Source: Gymnogyps californianus (Eukaryota; Chordata; Aves; Accipitriformes; Cathartidae). From it: a stretch of 64,000 bases of DNA. How positions within the stretch are numbered: the first letter of the stretch is position 1; the number at the start of each line of letters is the position of its first letter. The DNA is taken from positions 43,726,600 through 43,790,599 of the forward strand of contig NC_059477.1 in assembly GCF_018139145.2 (NCBI RefSeq), written 5' to 3'. The notes beneath the pieces were generated by a model. That model was given only the letters and a program-made list of their open reading frames with translations. It searched no databases and was not told the DNA's origin. Shown here one piece after another: positions 13,419 to 26,203 of the stretch. Made by a program: the position numbers and the translations under genes.

Positions 13419-16400
13419 TGCTGACATTTTGGAGCACATTTCTGCAACAGCAATTGAGGCGATACAACCTGAGAATATATATCTACGTATGGCATATGCA
13501 GGCATACGAGCAGTTTAGCAAATTGCCCTTGTCGTGTGTTGGGTTTTTTGACAACACACCGTTCCTGCTGAGCAAAGGGAGGATGGGAACACATGTTGAC
13601 ATGACAGAACTGTTGTTGAGTTTAACTCATAAGCTGATAGATTAATATTGCACTTCTTCTGTGTCTTTTATAGTAACCTGATCATTGGGATATTTACTGA
13701 ATTAATAAGCTGGTTTAGCTTAATGCTACGTGTAAGGGAGTAAGTAGGAATGACACTAATTCAAGCAAAACCTTTTTCAGTAAACACACAGGAGTGGTTC
13801 TTCCATCTTGAATAACCATTACGCTTAAGGAAGATGGTCAAGCTTTCTGTGCAGCCTTACTGACTTAGGCTGCGGAGGGCAAATGCGTAAGTCTGACAAC
13901 AAGGCTTTTAGTGAGATTAAAAAGAAAAACCCTTTTCCAGAGAACAGGAGACAGCTGGGGAACTCTTCACAGCAGGTAGTGCAGAGGTCTGAAGAAACTA
14001 GTCCCTCCTAAACTGTTTTTGGGTAAAGCAAAAGTGTGCATAGACTCTTACTTTTTTTTTTTTCAGTGCTACCACTGTAAATGAATTTCATCTTAAACAA
14101 TACAGGAACTCTCAAATCCATGTACGCTACATTGACTACCAATCACGAGCTCCTGAAAAGAAGAATTGCATCTGAGATGAAGTTGGATCCCACTGAGACA
14201 TAAAATACACAGGCTATGTACATAATTGATTGATTTGGCCTCAAATATTCAGATACCTGAATGGGAAAGGTGATACAGCCAGCCTTTGCTAGCTGTTTCA
14301 CCAGTGCTTCTAACGCTAATGGTGATAGAGAAGTGGAAATACTAGTTTCTCTTGCTTCCTGTAGATGCTGACTGAATTGCTGCATTCTTGCTTTTTCTGC
14401 CTTTATTTTAATGCATCGAACCAAGTGGGCTAGTACTAGATATGATGTGGGTATTCTTTGATGTGCCAAGTTTGAACTGGAGACCACTGATGGTTCCCCC
14501 TGGCCCCCGTAATCATTAAGGGAACGTCCTAGTTTCAGCTGGGACAGAGTTAACTTTCTTCTTGGTAGCTGGTACAGTGCTGTGTTTTGGATTTAGTGTG
14601 AGAATGATGTTGATAACACTCTGATGTTTTAGTTGTTGCTAAGTAGCGCTTATCTTAAGCCAAGGACTTTTCAGTTTCCCATGCTCTGCCAGCAAGCAGG
14701 GGCACAAGAAGCTGGGAGGGAGCATGGCCGGGGCAGCTGACCCCAACTAGCCAAAGGGCTATTCCATACCATGGAACGTCATGCCCAGTATATAAACTGG
14801 GGGGAGTTGGCCGGGAGGCACGGATCGCGGCTCGGGAACTAACTGGGCATCGGTCAGCGGGTGGTGAGCAATTGCATTGTGCATCACTGGTTCCACCCCC
14901 CCCCCCTTTTTATTATATTCCTTTTCATTACTATTATTACTATTATATTTCATTATTACTATTGTTAGTATTGTATTTTACTTTAGTTATTACACTGTTC
15001 TTATCTCAACCCACAAGTTTTACTTTTTTTCCCTTTCCTCCTCCTCACCCCACTGGGAAGGGGGAGGGCAAAGCAGCTGCGTGGTGCTGAGTTACTGACT
15101 GGGGTTAAACCACGACAGGGAGAAACCACTGCTTTGTTTTGGAGTTGTAAGAGATTGCTGTCATTTCCTAACCAAGCCCACCAGACAATCCTTCTCTCTT
15201 TCTGGTGTGTAAGTACATTGTTGGTCAGTAGGAATTGCTCATCAAGGTGAATCCAACAGGGTGTGATAATATGATAATGCATCAGGGCCTGCTTTGGGGT
15301 TTTTTAATTACTTCCTTTTTTTTTTTTTTTTTTTTTTTTAAAAATGAGTAAGGATGATGAATTTGACTCTGCAAACCTACCTGGAGATTTACATTAGCAA
15401 ATTAACAAGAATGCTTGCTTATGGATTACTAGATCACTTTATAACTTCATGATTAAATTCAAACTGCCAAACTAAATTTCTTCTTGCTAAGAGTGTAATC
15501 AAAACCATTCAAGGAACTCTTGCCTGAGAAATTGTAGATATAAACAGCAATTGCTTATTTCAGTAAACATACTTGTTCACTGCCAAACTAATCACGTTAT
15601 TGCAGATGGAATCCCTGTATGCAGCTTTTCTTCACTCTCGCATTTAATTGACAGCAAGATGAATCGTATCTGTATCAATTCCTAGTGCACTAATCACTTT
15701 CCTTATATTTCAGTGCTAATCTCTATGCTCTTGCTATACCAGTGGCTATCTGCTTGGGACTCTGGTCTGTGTTTTACTGTAGGCCATTTGTTGTACATAA
15801 TGTGTTTAAAAACAAAACAAAAAATACAGTCAAAACCAAATGATGCTAGTACTTCCTGAACTCTGAATTTTTTTTTTTTCTTCTCTCCTTTTATTTTCCC
15901 AAAGTTAAGTTGTACACTTTGAAAATAGTCACTTGTTTTGCTGAAGAAGGCATGTCTGGAAACATAGTGTGAAACTAATTTTGAGATGGGGATTTTCACT
16001 CTTTTAAAGTTTAAGGAAGTTGAGCATATGTAGCTGAACTTGATTAACCAAAACACATGCAAGACTAAGCCATGGGTGTTTTTGGACTTCGCAATTTCCT
16101 TCTTGTTGCTGTTGTCTCCAAGTCACAGGGTGATATTTAGGGAAGCTAGGAAATTGCCATCAGCTGTCTGTCTGTACTCTCTGTAATGATACAGCACTAA
16201 AAAGCATGCTTAATGCAACAGCTTACCAAGGAAAAAACAGAGACCACGTAGGAAGCTGGACAGTAACACTTGCTATGCAACCCAGAAAGCTGCAGTGTTG
16301 TTGCAGTTTTCAGGTATTCAAGGGGAAAAACCTTTCATGCGCTGCTTTCTCGTCCCCTTTCGGGAGGGGAAGCTGTGCCGAGCCGCAGCCGGAGGCGGTC

Positions 16401-19400
16401 AGAGGGGTCACAGCAAACCCCTGCAGAAGCACAGGGGCAGGAGGCTCGTCTTTACAGCCACGGAGGAAGGAGTGAAGGCAGGAACGGCTGGATCCTCTCA
16501 GTGTCTCCCTCCTCGTGTCCGTCGCTCCCTGGAAAAACGCGTTCTGGAACTGCGTCAGTGTACCGTACTTTAGGGATATAAAAGGTTCTACCATACTTCG
16601 GGGGATAGAAAAGGTTTTAGCACTGCTAGAGACGAGTAGGCTGGGGAGAGAGTGGGGCAAGAGGCAAGAGGAGGTGGGAATGTACAGAATTCATTGGTCA
16701 GAAGAATAACGTGGAAGCTGAGTTTCTCTGAAGAGCCAAAACTTTGTACCTCATCTGGTGATCTTTGCCAGCTGCCACATGTTGGTATGTAAACACGTGA
16801 GAGCGAGGGGAGACTGTAATTGGGAGGCTCATCAACATTCACCTCTCTGCTTCACTTTGACTCAACCTCTCCGCTGTCTGTGTGCAGCTCGTAACTCCTT
16901 GAACTCCTGGGGCTGGCAGCGCGTACGTCTCTATTTGAGGGTTGCGGTGGGTTTAAACAAGCTTCTAATTAGGAGACCTTTCGTTACTGTGCATTTGTAG
17001 TCGGTGACTAAGCCTGGGCCACAGTTGGTTGAGTGCTTAATGCAGCTGCTCGTGCGCCTGGAGGTGAGCCCGTGCCCAAGCGCTTGCTGGACCGGGGCCG
17101 GGTGGGCTGGAGGTGACCCCAGCGGAAACCACAAGCACCACGCTTGGGAAAAAACAGTGGTAATACTATAGCTTGAGTCATAATTTGCCAAACTTCGGTT
17201 GTTTTAAATCTTAATTTTCACTTTATTTCTGGGAAGATGTGAATCCTTAATATAAAGTGAAGCACTCTTTCTCTAGTCCAACTTTCCTTATTGATTGAAT
17301 TGTAACACACGTGGAATGAAAGTGATTGCTGCTATCCTAAATGATTTGCGTGAGCTACTTGCATTGTAGTCAATATAATCCATGATTACAGGATGAACTT
17401 GATCATTAATTATCTTTTGAATATGCACTTCCTTTAGACATGGCTACTAGTTATTAGATTTTATTTTCAGTTGTGTAGTAGTGATAGGAACATTGAGAAA
17501 TAGCGCATTTCAATCATGATACTGCTGAAGAATGAGCAAATAACTTTGAACAAAAATATTTACGATGTATGCACCATATAATCTGAGTTCAGGCTTCTTG
17601 TGCATGGCTGGATTGGCTGTTAATTTACAGTGGATGTGTTGCAAGAATCGCTTTTACCGTTAACATAAGGTCTACTTACAGAGCTCTATGACAACCAGTG
17701 AATTGCTTGCTAAAGAGGACCTCCACCGTTTGGGTAGCTACTCACGGAAACCCGTTCGGCTGCTCATGTGAACAGATGGTGGCAAGTGACTGAGTTACCT
17801 TTTGTCAGTCAAGCTACTTTAATATGGCAGGTGTATATTCCATCCCCATTGCAAATGCCGGGGAAGGTGGCTGGAGTTCCTAAAACCTGGAGTTGGCTTA
17901 TATTAGCAGAGAGCTTTTCATAACCACAGTGATCTAGGAGCGTCTACCTGGTAAACTCCACATGTGGGCTGAGCAACGATAAAACACCGAGGCAGCATAA
18001 CCGGTGCTTGTGATGGTGTGTTTGCAGCGTGGGACTGGGCTTAGGAGCTATTTCTGTGGCAATTGTAATTCCCTGTTAACAGTGCAATAAGCAATAAATC
18101 ATAGAAATAACTGAACAACTTGCCTAGTTCAGTCTATTCAAGGAATGTTTGGAAATAAAAACTTAAATGAGAGAGCTTCCTTGCACATTGTAAGCAGTGG
18201 ATGGAAAGAGATCTGACGAATTGTTTTAGATGATAATAAGAAAGTAGTATTTTGTGTTTTGTCACTTGAATTTGTGTTAGCTTACTCTTTCGTGTCTAGG
18301 AGATCTGGACACAAGCTATTTTACATCAGTTAAGTCTGCCATTTGGAGTAAAGACTGGATCATGCTCAGACCTTAGACTGTAGGGTTTAAACAGATTTTT
18401 CTTGTGTTGAAAGTGTTTCTGATTTTCAGGAAACTTTGAAAATGTTAATTCTTAATTTCCTGTTTGTTTGTTTTGATCCATTCTGAATCAGTCAATTAGT
18501 TCTTCTGTCCTGGCCTCCTTGTCTGGGTAGTGTAGGCATTTATTTGTTTTCACATATGTATTTCAAATCAGTAGTGGTTAAAACAGTTCCTTTGGAAATG
18601 CTAGGTACTAATAAAAGCACTCCTCTCAATCAAACAAAATTCAGAGCACCAAAATCTGGTTATTTCTGAAAGAGCTGGCTCGAGTGATGTTCCCAAGGCC
18701 ATGGTGGGGTCTGCTGTCGAGCTGGGATGTGCTGTGGGTGTTCTGGCTCGGTGGCCAGTACCTCGACTTACTCTTCTTATATTGTAAATGCAGGTGCTTT
18801 GTCTGCTAGGTACACTTACATACAAGGGATTACTCTGTTATGGAAAAGGTGGCTCCTTCGGGTCTTAAAAAATAGTGGTGAGAGAAATTCACTGTCTAGT
18901 TTTGTGCAGAATGAGAGACAATGGTGAATGAAGAAAATCTGGGAGGTAAAGAGCTGGAACAAAAAGCAAAGCTGGAGCTGAAAGCAAATTAATTAATTAA
19001 ATTTAAAAATTAATGTTAACAGAAGAGAGCCTTCAGAAACTAGTTAAAACCTTAAAATTTAAACCGTGGTCCATATTAGTTGACTGAGCAAGCATGTCAG
19101 CCTTTCTCACCACAGTCACTAAATGGAGAGCAGTGCTGGCTCGTGGAGTATCAGGCAGAGTACTAGAGAGATTCTCAAAGCCATTCCAGTAAAATCTGAA
19201 CTTGCCTGGAAACTGCCACATCATTAAGTTTTGTCACTTTAAGGAAAAGTTGTATTTTAGCATGCTGTAGGGTATAAATTGCTTTGCATAGAAGATTTTC
19301 AAAAAGGATATGGAAATAGTGTTTCTTTGGTGTTTTAGTATACTATATTTAACAGTAAACCACATCATCTCGTGAACCTGATCAAGTTTGAGCTTAGATT

Positions 19401-22400
19401 AATGCCACTGCAACAAGTAATCAATGTTACAATATAAAATGTACATTCATCTTTAAGTCCTTTGCTTTGATGAATTTTTTTGGTAGAGAGTTGAGAGCCT
19501 AACCACGTGTCTGTTTATTGAAATACTTCCCAAGCACCCTGTAACATTTGACATAGCAGAAGACTATTCCTGTATGTAATTAATATAGGTAGTAGCACTT
19601 GAGTACAGCATTATATTGAAGTAGGCAAGATGAAGTAAATGTGTGCTAACCTTTTATGGTTTTAGTACTGTTTGTTGCTCCATAATGTTTTAATACAATG
19701 TTATTATTAAATATAGGTAAAGTGACTGGGAATATTTGCGTTTACCTTTATGGTTATAGAAAATACTGTGATTTGGTGTTGTGTGTGTGTATGTGTACAC
19801 ATATGTGTGTGTATACACAATAAATACAGATCCTCATGTGTTGTTTTTAATCTTTGTAGGGTACCTTTGTGCATGTTCAAGCTGCAGAAGCTGTGACTGT
19901 TCCAATAAAAAGCCATTTCCCCACAAGAGAGCAACAAATTTTGGCACTGCAAACCACAGGTGAATTTGATGTCCTTGTTATAGGCGGAGGAGCAACAGGA
20001 TGTGGCTGTGCTTTAGATGCAGTCACTAGAGGTAAGGCTCGAAAATTTAATTGCATTCTTATTCTTGGATTACAGGTTTATAATAAATTTATCAGATTGG
20101 CTTTTCAAAAGTACTTGAAGATAGAGAAGGTGTACTCCGAATGCCTGGTTATAAAACTTCTTCTGTTCTCAGAAGCTAAAATGAAGAAAAAATGTCATTG
20201 CATTTTGTTGTTTCAGGAGAGTCTTTATTGTCTAGGTGCTTGTATGCAGTTGTCTAACAAACCTTTTTGCTGGATGCTCTTGGATGGACTTCTCATTCTC
20301 TGTTGTTCCTTACTTAGTGAGTTTATCTGTAGTCACATTTCACTTGTTTGTGCAGGAGAATATCTGCAGCAAAGAGAAGACAAGACTTGCACAGCACTTC
20401 TAGCAACTATTTTGAAGGGCCAAGCATGAATTCTAGATGAGGCACAGTGGCTCTCCAGCTCGTATCTCTTATAACACGAGATATCTGTAACTTCTGCTAA
20501 TGCATTGTAGCTGCTTAGTATATTGGAGGTTTGGAGCAGTCTGTTTGGATTTTCAGTGAAAGGTGCTAGTACCATTCAGTCTGAAGGTACATACAGTAGA
20601 TCTGTGCTCTCATTTCCCCTCTTCTGGGGGATTAGCTGTGTAACTGGTTTAAGAAGCTACTAGAAGCAGCACAATTGATGTTAACTTTATGAGTATCCTT
20701 AACTTAGGGAAAGCTCAAGGTAAAATGAGTTTAAGCTAATGCTTTTTACCTGACTTTTTCAGGAGGATGAGAATGTGTGTGGTGACAGTTAGTTGTTGTC
20801 CAGTAGCTCGTGCAGTTGGTCAGACGTGAAAAACTCTGTTCAGGGGGTGAGAAAGCAGGACACTAATGCCCATTCTGTCTGTGTTATCCACCTCACGCAG
20901 TAACTTTGAAATTGGCCAGCAGGTTCTAATCAAATTTGACAGTTCTCAAAGAGAATAAGTCATTTTACAAGTTTAATGAAAATAGATCTTCAGATACAGA
21001 GATGAGAATGCATGGGTACTGCATGGAGAGGCTGTAGCATCAACTCCTGTTCTATTAAAATGCTGTATTCCCCCAGAATATCATATTTTTATCCAAAAAG
21101 CTATGTAAAAGATTTGCGAGAAAAGCTTGTCTTGGAATGTGTTCTCTCAGTAGTTGTTTTCAGTACAATCAGCCAATGAGAGAGAGAACCAACCTTCCTT
21201 AGTTTCTGTGTTTGTAGACCTTGTTTCTGGTTTTGGAAGTAAAATGGAAAAAAAAATACAGTGTAAAACATAGTAGATAGCCATAAAGTTCTTCAGGTTC
21301 CTTAACCTGTAGATATACCTCAGAAATAAGAGGCAAACCTGACTCCAGGAGTGTTTTGTAGCTTGATTTGGACAATACTTGTCCAGAAGATGCAATAATT
21401 TTGAAATCGATAAAGCAGTAAGGTCTGCACCATTGGTAGATACATACGAACTCAAATCTGGTTATTAATTTTTTTCATGTATTATTAAAGATAACTTGGG
21501 ATCTTTTCACTTCTGCCTCTGCTATATTGTGGTAGAACATGCAGTTGTAAAGCATACAGAAATTATTGTAGGTAATCTCTGTTTATCCTTTTACTAGATA
21601 TTCTGATTATATCAGTAGATTTCTGAAGTGTGAAATATTCCTAGGCATTTGGTTAATGAATTGTGTATTGTTGCTGTTCATTCGTGGAACTTGCTCTTTT
21701 ATTATGTTTGCTTCGCTTAACAACAAATTTTGCTTTTCATGTGTTTGATATATCTTCGCCAAATTATTTCTGATTGTATCCATTAATCTTCAGTCACATT
21801 TGACAAAAATAAATTACTCTGATCTTTGGAAGTTACCAGTAATAATTAGATTTTTTTTTTTTTTTGAGGACATAGTATCTATTGGTCTCCCAAAACTTTT
21901 AAAATGTATGTTCACCAACCAATAACATAAAGCACCCCTCAAAGAGGGCGAAGGAAAGACCCAAGGGGTAACTTCTAATGCAGATGATGCTCTTCTCCTT
22001 GGGTATGCATCGTCATATTGTTGCTGTTCGTTTTGGTAGCAACATCACTGCATTTAATTCACTTTTTGCCTTGCCTGCCTAACTTTAAAATTCTGCCAGT
22101 GATGGAGGGGGTCTGTTATGCTAACTTCTGTAACAGAGATTGTCCTTCCACATACGTTTTATAAGTGAAAGATTGCCATGTACTTATCCTGTGGTGCTTA
22201 TCTTGGTTGGCTTTACTTACACTGGATTTTGGAAGTCAGTGGTGGTTGTCTTGTAGGTATGTGCCAAAGGATGTGGCCAGGCTGTTGCCTGAATCTTGTC
22301 ATTAAAAGGCTTCTGTTAATCATCTGTTTCCTGCAACTCTTCCCTTCACCTAACTTCCATCACATAACCCAATGTTAGTCTCCTTCACGAAGAAGATGCC

Positions 22401-25400
22401 AGCACTACCCTTGTATGGGGGCCATAGCGTAGACAGCTTTGGGGTATCTGGTTTTGTAGCGACTTCAGTATGAAGCAGTGTGCCTTCACCCATGGAAAGC
22501 TTTTTCCTGGCCTTCAGGGTAACTGGCAACACAACTTGTGCAACAAACGTGCCAGCCTCGTTCCAAGTGTTTGTTAGGATAAGCATCATAACGTTTGGTT
22601 ATAAAGCACTTTGTGTTCTGGTTTGGGTGACCATCTGTGAACCATGTGGTTATCCCTTCCTTGTGCTGGTCAAACTGTCAGCGCCTGCCGGTGTCAGGGA
22701 ACATGCGTGCGCGTTTTTGAGGAAACCTTTTTTCTGAAATACTTAGTAATATCTTGTAACTAATGTTTCGTGTATGGGTGCATCATGTTCTCTGGTGAGC
22801 TCTCCCTGAGCGGTGAGGATGCCCATGGCTGGCTCTCTCCTGGCTTTGGGCACCTCTTAAGCAGGCTGTAGGCAAGCAGACAAAGATGCCAGTTGTCTGC
22901 CTCTCTGGTATGCCGTTTAAATTGTTAGCGTGATAGGTTTAGAGCGCTCTGCTGCAAAGAGTTAAAAGTATTCATGAAAATATTCTGTCCCTGCCATGAA
23001 TACGAACTATAATTTGCTTGAGGGAGCATGGCCCCTATAATGTACTGTAATGCCTTTCTATTGTGAAATATCCAGGTTTTAATGTGCTTCTGTTTAAGTT
23101 CTGTTTTGACTTTTCCCTTAGGAAGGAGAGTAAAATTTTTCATTACAATATAGACAGTGCACTACACTTTGAATACAAATTTATCCATGTACAGAGTAAT
23201 TTTTCTTGTGATTGTCTCTACCCTAGAGAAGTGTCTTTAATGAATTACATACAAATTGTGTAATTTAAGAAGTTAATTTGGTTTTCTGGTAACACAGGAC
23301 TAAAAACAGCCCTTCTAGAAAGAGATGATTTCTCATCAGGGACCAGCAGCAGGAGTACTAAATTGATCCATGGTGGAGTGAGATATCTTCAGAAGGCCAT
23401 CATGAAGTTGGATTTTGAGCAGGTAATTGTTTATGCTGGTTGTTAAGCAAAAATTGCTAGTAGACACTTCCCCTATCCCAATTATATCCAAGTCTCCTTT
23501 TTATTTTTTCAATACTTGACAGTTGTATTCCACAGCCACTGTACATAGAAAGTGTCTTCTCCAGTTGAGCTTTCCAGACTAGGGAAATCAGTGCTGCTGC
23601 CTTTCGCTAAATTCTTTTATGGGCGATCTAATTGCCATACCTTGTAGACTGTGTATATTTTGGGGAAGGAAGGCAGAGACAGGGCTGACTTCAGAATAAA
23701 AAGAGCTTCCTGCCTGTCATGATCAGAATTTGGGGGAGTGAGTGGATGTCCCGTTTATTCTGGAATGGGGAAAGAAAATACGGTAAACGAGTGATTATAT
23801 ATAAATGCTTTTATGTATTCTTGTGTTGGTGGAAGCGTGATATTCTTGTTCTGAGAAATTGATTTGTCCTCTCATTGAAACCTCTCTAACTTAAAGTATG
23901 TTTTAATGGTTATAATACTGCTACAGAAACAGTGACTTCTCAGGGAAAAATATATAAAACGTGCATTTATCCAGCTACAGAAATCAACCTTCTTTTTTGC
24001 CAAAGAACAACTTCGTATTGATTCGTATTGATTGATTTGGAGAAGAACACTTCTGCATTTGCAACTCTGAGTTAGTATGGGATTTAATTGTGGGAATCAG
24101 CACAGAAGCTATACTGTGGGATGAGTTCTAATCCTCCTTAAGTGCCTCCTGCCCATAGTTAGGAGTAACATGGCTTATTACGCTTTACGTTCAAATGAAA
24201 AATTATTCAACTGACCTGCCAAGACACCAAAACGAAACTGGTGAAACTTAATTTTCTTGGGAAACATTTTCCTTAACTTTCTGAATTTTTCAGCAAATCT
24301 CAGCGTGTTTTTGAAAGAACAGTAAAAATTATGTGAGGTATTTGCTTTGATAAACAGTTTCTTATTAAATGTTGCACACGGAGACAAAATTGAGTAACGT
24401 GGGATTCACACGTACACTTCTATTTTTCAGTACAAGATGGTGAAAGAAGCACTTGAGGAGCGTGCAAATCTGCTTGAAATTGCTCCTCACCTATCAGCTC
24501 CTTTGCCAATAATGCTACCTGTTTACAAGTAAGCTCTGCTGTAATATCTCTGCTTTACCATTGCTTTTGACAAGCAAGCTATTTCCCTGGAGAAGTTTCC
24601 AGGTGTCTCTTTCCAAGCATGTCTTTAAACCTGTCACAAGCTTTGTCCTCCAGGAGGTGAGGTGTTGCTGTATTGTAGAAGCGTGACATTCTCTTATGGC
24701 ACTGTCGTGGTTTAACCCCAGTCAGCAGCTAAGCACCACGCAGCCGCTTCCCCCTTTCCCCTCCCAGTGGGGTGAGGAGGAGGAAAGGGAAAAAAAAAAA
24801 CCCTCGTGGGTTGAGATAAGAACAGTTTAATAACTAAAGTAAAATATAATACTAACAGTAGTAATAATGAAATATAATAATAGTAATGAAAAGGAATATA
24901 ACAAAAAAAGGGCGGGGGGGGGGGAGAGAGAAAAAAACAGTGGTGCACAACGCAATTGCTCACCACCCGCTGACCGATGCCCAGTTAGTTCCTGAGCCGC
25001 GATCCGCGCCTCCCGGCCAACTCCCCCTGGTTTATATACTGGGCATGACGTTCCATGGTATGGAATACCCCTTTGGCTAGCTCGGGTCAGCTGCCCCGGC
25101 CATGCTCCCTCCCAGCTTCTTGCACACCTGCTTGCTGGCAGAGCATGGGAGACTGAAAAGTCCTTGGCTTAAGATAAGCGCTACTTAGCAACAACTAAAC
25201 CATCAGAGTGTTATCAACATCATTCTCACACTAAATCCAAAACCCAGCGCTGTACCAGCTACTAAGAAGAGAGTTAACTCTATCCCAGCCGAAACCAGGA
25301 CAGGCACCAAGCAGCTATCACTGCTGTCTGGGAGCACATCTTGGACTTCAGCTGTTCAGTGCATTTCTACCACCCCAATAGGGGTGAGGAGGGGAGTTGG

Positions 25401-26161
25401 CAGCTGGAATGAACTCTCATTCCCAGGATGTTACTTGTTTATTCTTTCCAGTACATCCTTGTCTTCAACACGTGCTATCATAGTGTTCTTAGCAATGTGC
25501 TGTTTAGTCCATGCAACCACCAGTGTTCAGTGCAGTGATTCAGTGCACTTGCCTTCCACAGAGCATGACAGTTCGGTATTGAGAGAACAGTTTGCTTCTC
25601 ATACGAGAATGAGACTTTAAGTGATTTGGGTTAGGTTTTTAGATCTGTAAGAACAGTTACTCACTGTAACAGGCTACTTAGAGCAGTGAGTTTTTGCTGA
25701 ATGATCTTAGTGTATGGCTTTATTCCTGTCTTAGTAGAAGGGGCTTGTAATAGCTGGAGCTCATGTAGGTCAGCGGTCGACTGCATTTATTTGGTCGTGT
25801 TTGTGCAGGAGGCATTAGTCAAGATGTGCATTTGAGGAGCCCTTTCAGCTTGCACACACAGCCTGGTCCTTCCCTCAACACATAGCTTTAATATCTCACC
25901 TTACACTGAAGTACAAAAAGCCAGTTTGTGATCCTAATTCTAGAATAAATAAAGCCTTGAATCTGCTTGACTAACTGCAGTGAGTAGATCAGTTGAAAAC
26001 AGTAGCGAACAATACATAAGTGCTTGCATAGTTACATTATATTGTGATATCATGAACTTGTGTGATGGTACAAAGTAAAACTGGTGTAATATAACATACT
26101 GTGTTACTTAACATGTTCTATATTACAATAACAGTGTGTGCATGCACTTTTAATTTTTTTT

Positions 26162-26203
<42 letters not shown>

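Larger units (their letters stand above)
10477..19859 (+). other. GPD2 intron 1 (9383 bp)
   Basis: Contains the (AC)14 repeat, LTR A and a T24 run. 16.3-16.5 kb is mildly GC-rich without coding signs. 17.2-17.7 kb is a complex, repeat-free stretch that might be a conserved element. A perfect 14-bp palindrome TATGTGTACACATA (19790-19803) sits in a TG-rich patch 57 bp before exon 2. Confidence 0.95.

Noticed and set aside
19790..19803. Palindrome TATGTGTACACATA before exon 2 as a specific binding site
   Set aside because: It sits in a TG/TA-rich tract where such palindromes arise easily.
19869..20429. 186-codon + frame
   Set aside because: Only the part up to 20031 is coding (exon 2). The rest reads through the GTAAGG donor into intron 2.
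24712..25080. Open frames inside LTR B, and similar frames in LTRs A, C and D
   Set aside because: The same frames recur in every copy because the LTRs are homologous. They come from Tyr/Leu-rich translation of the TTA-type repeat and are not genes.
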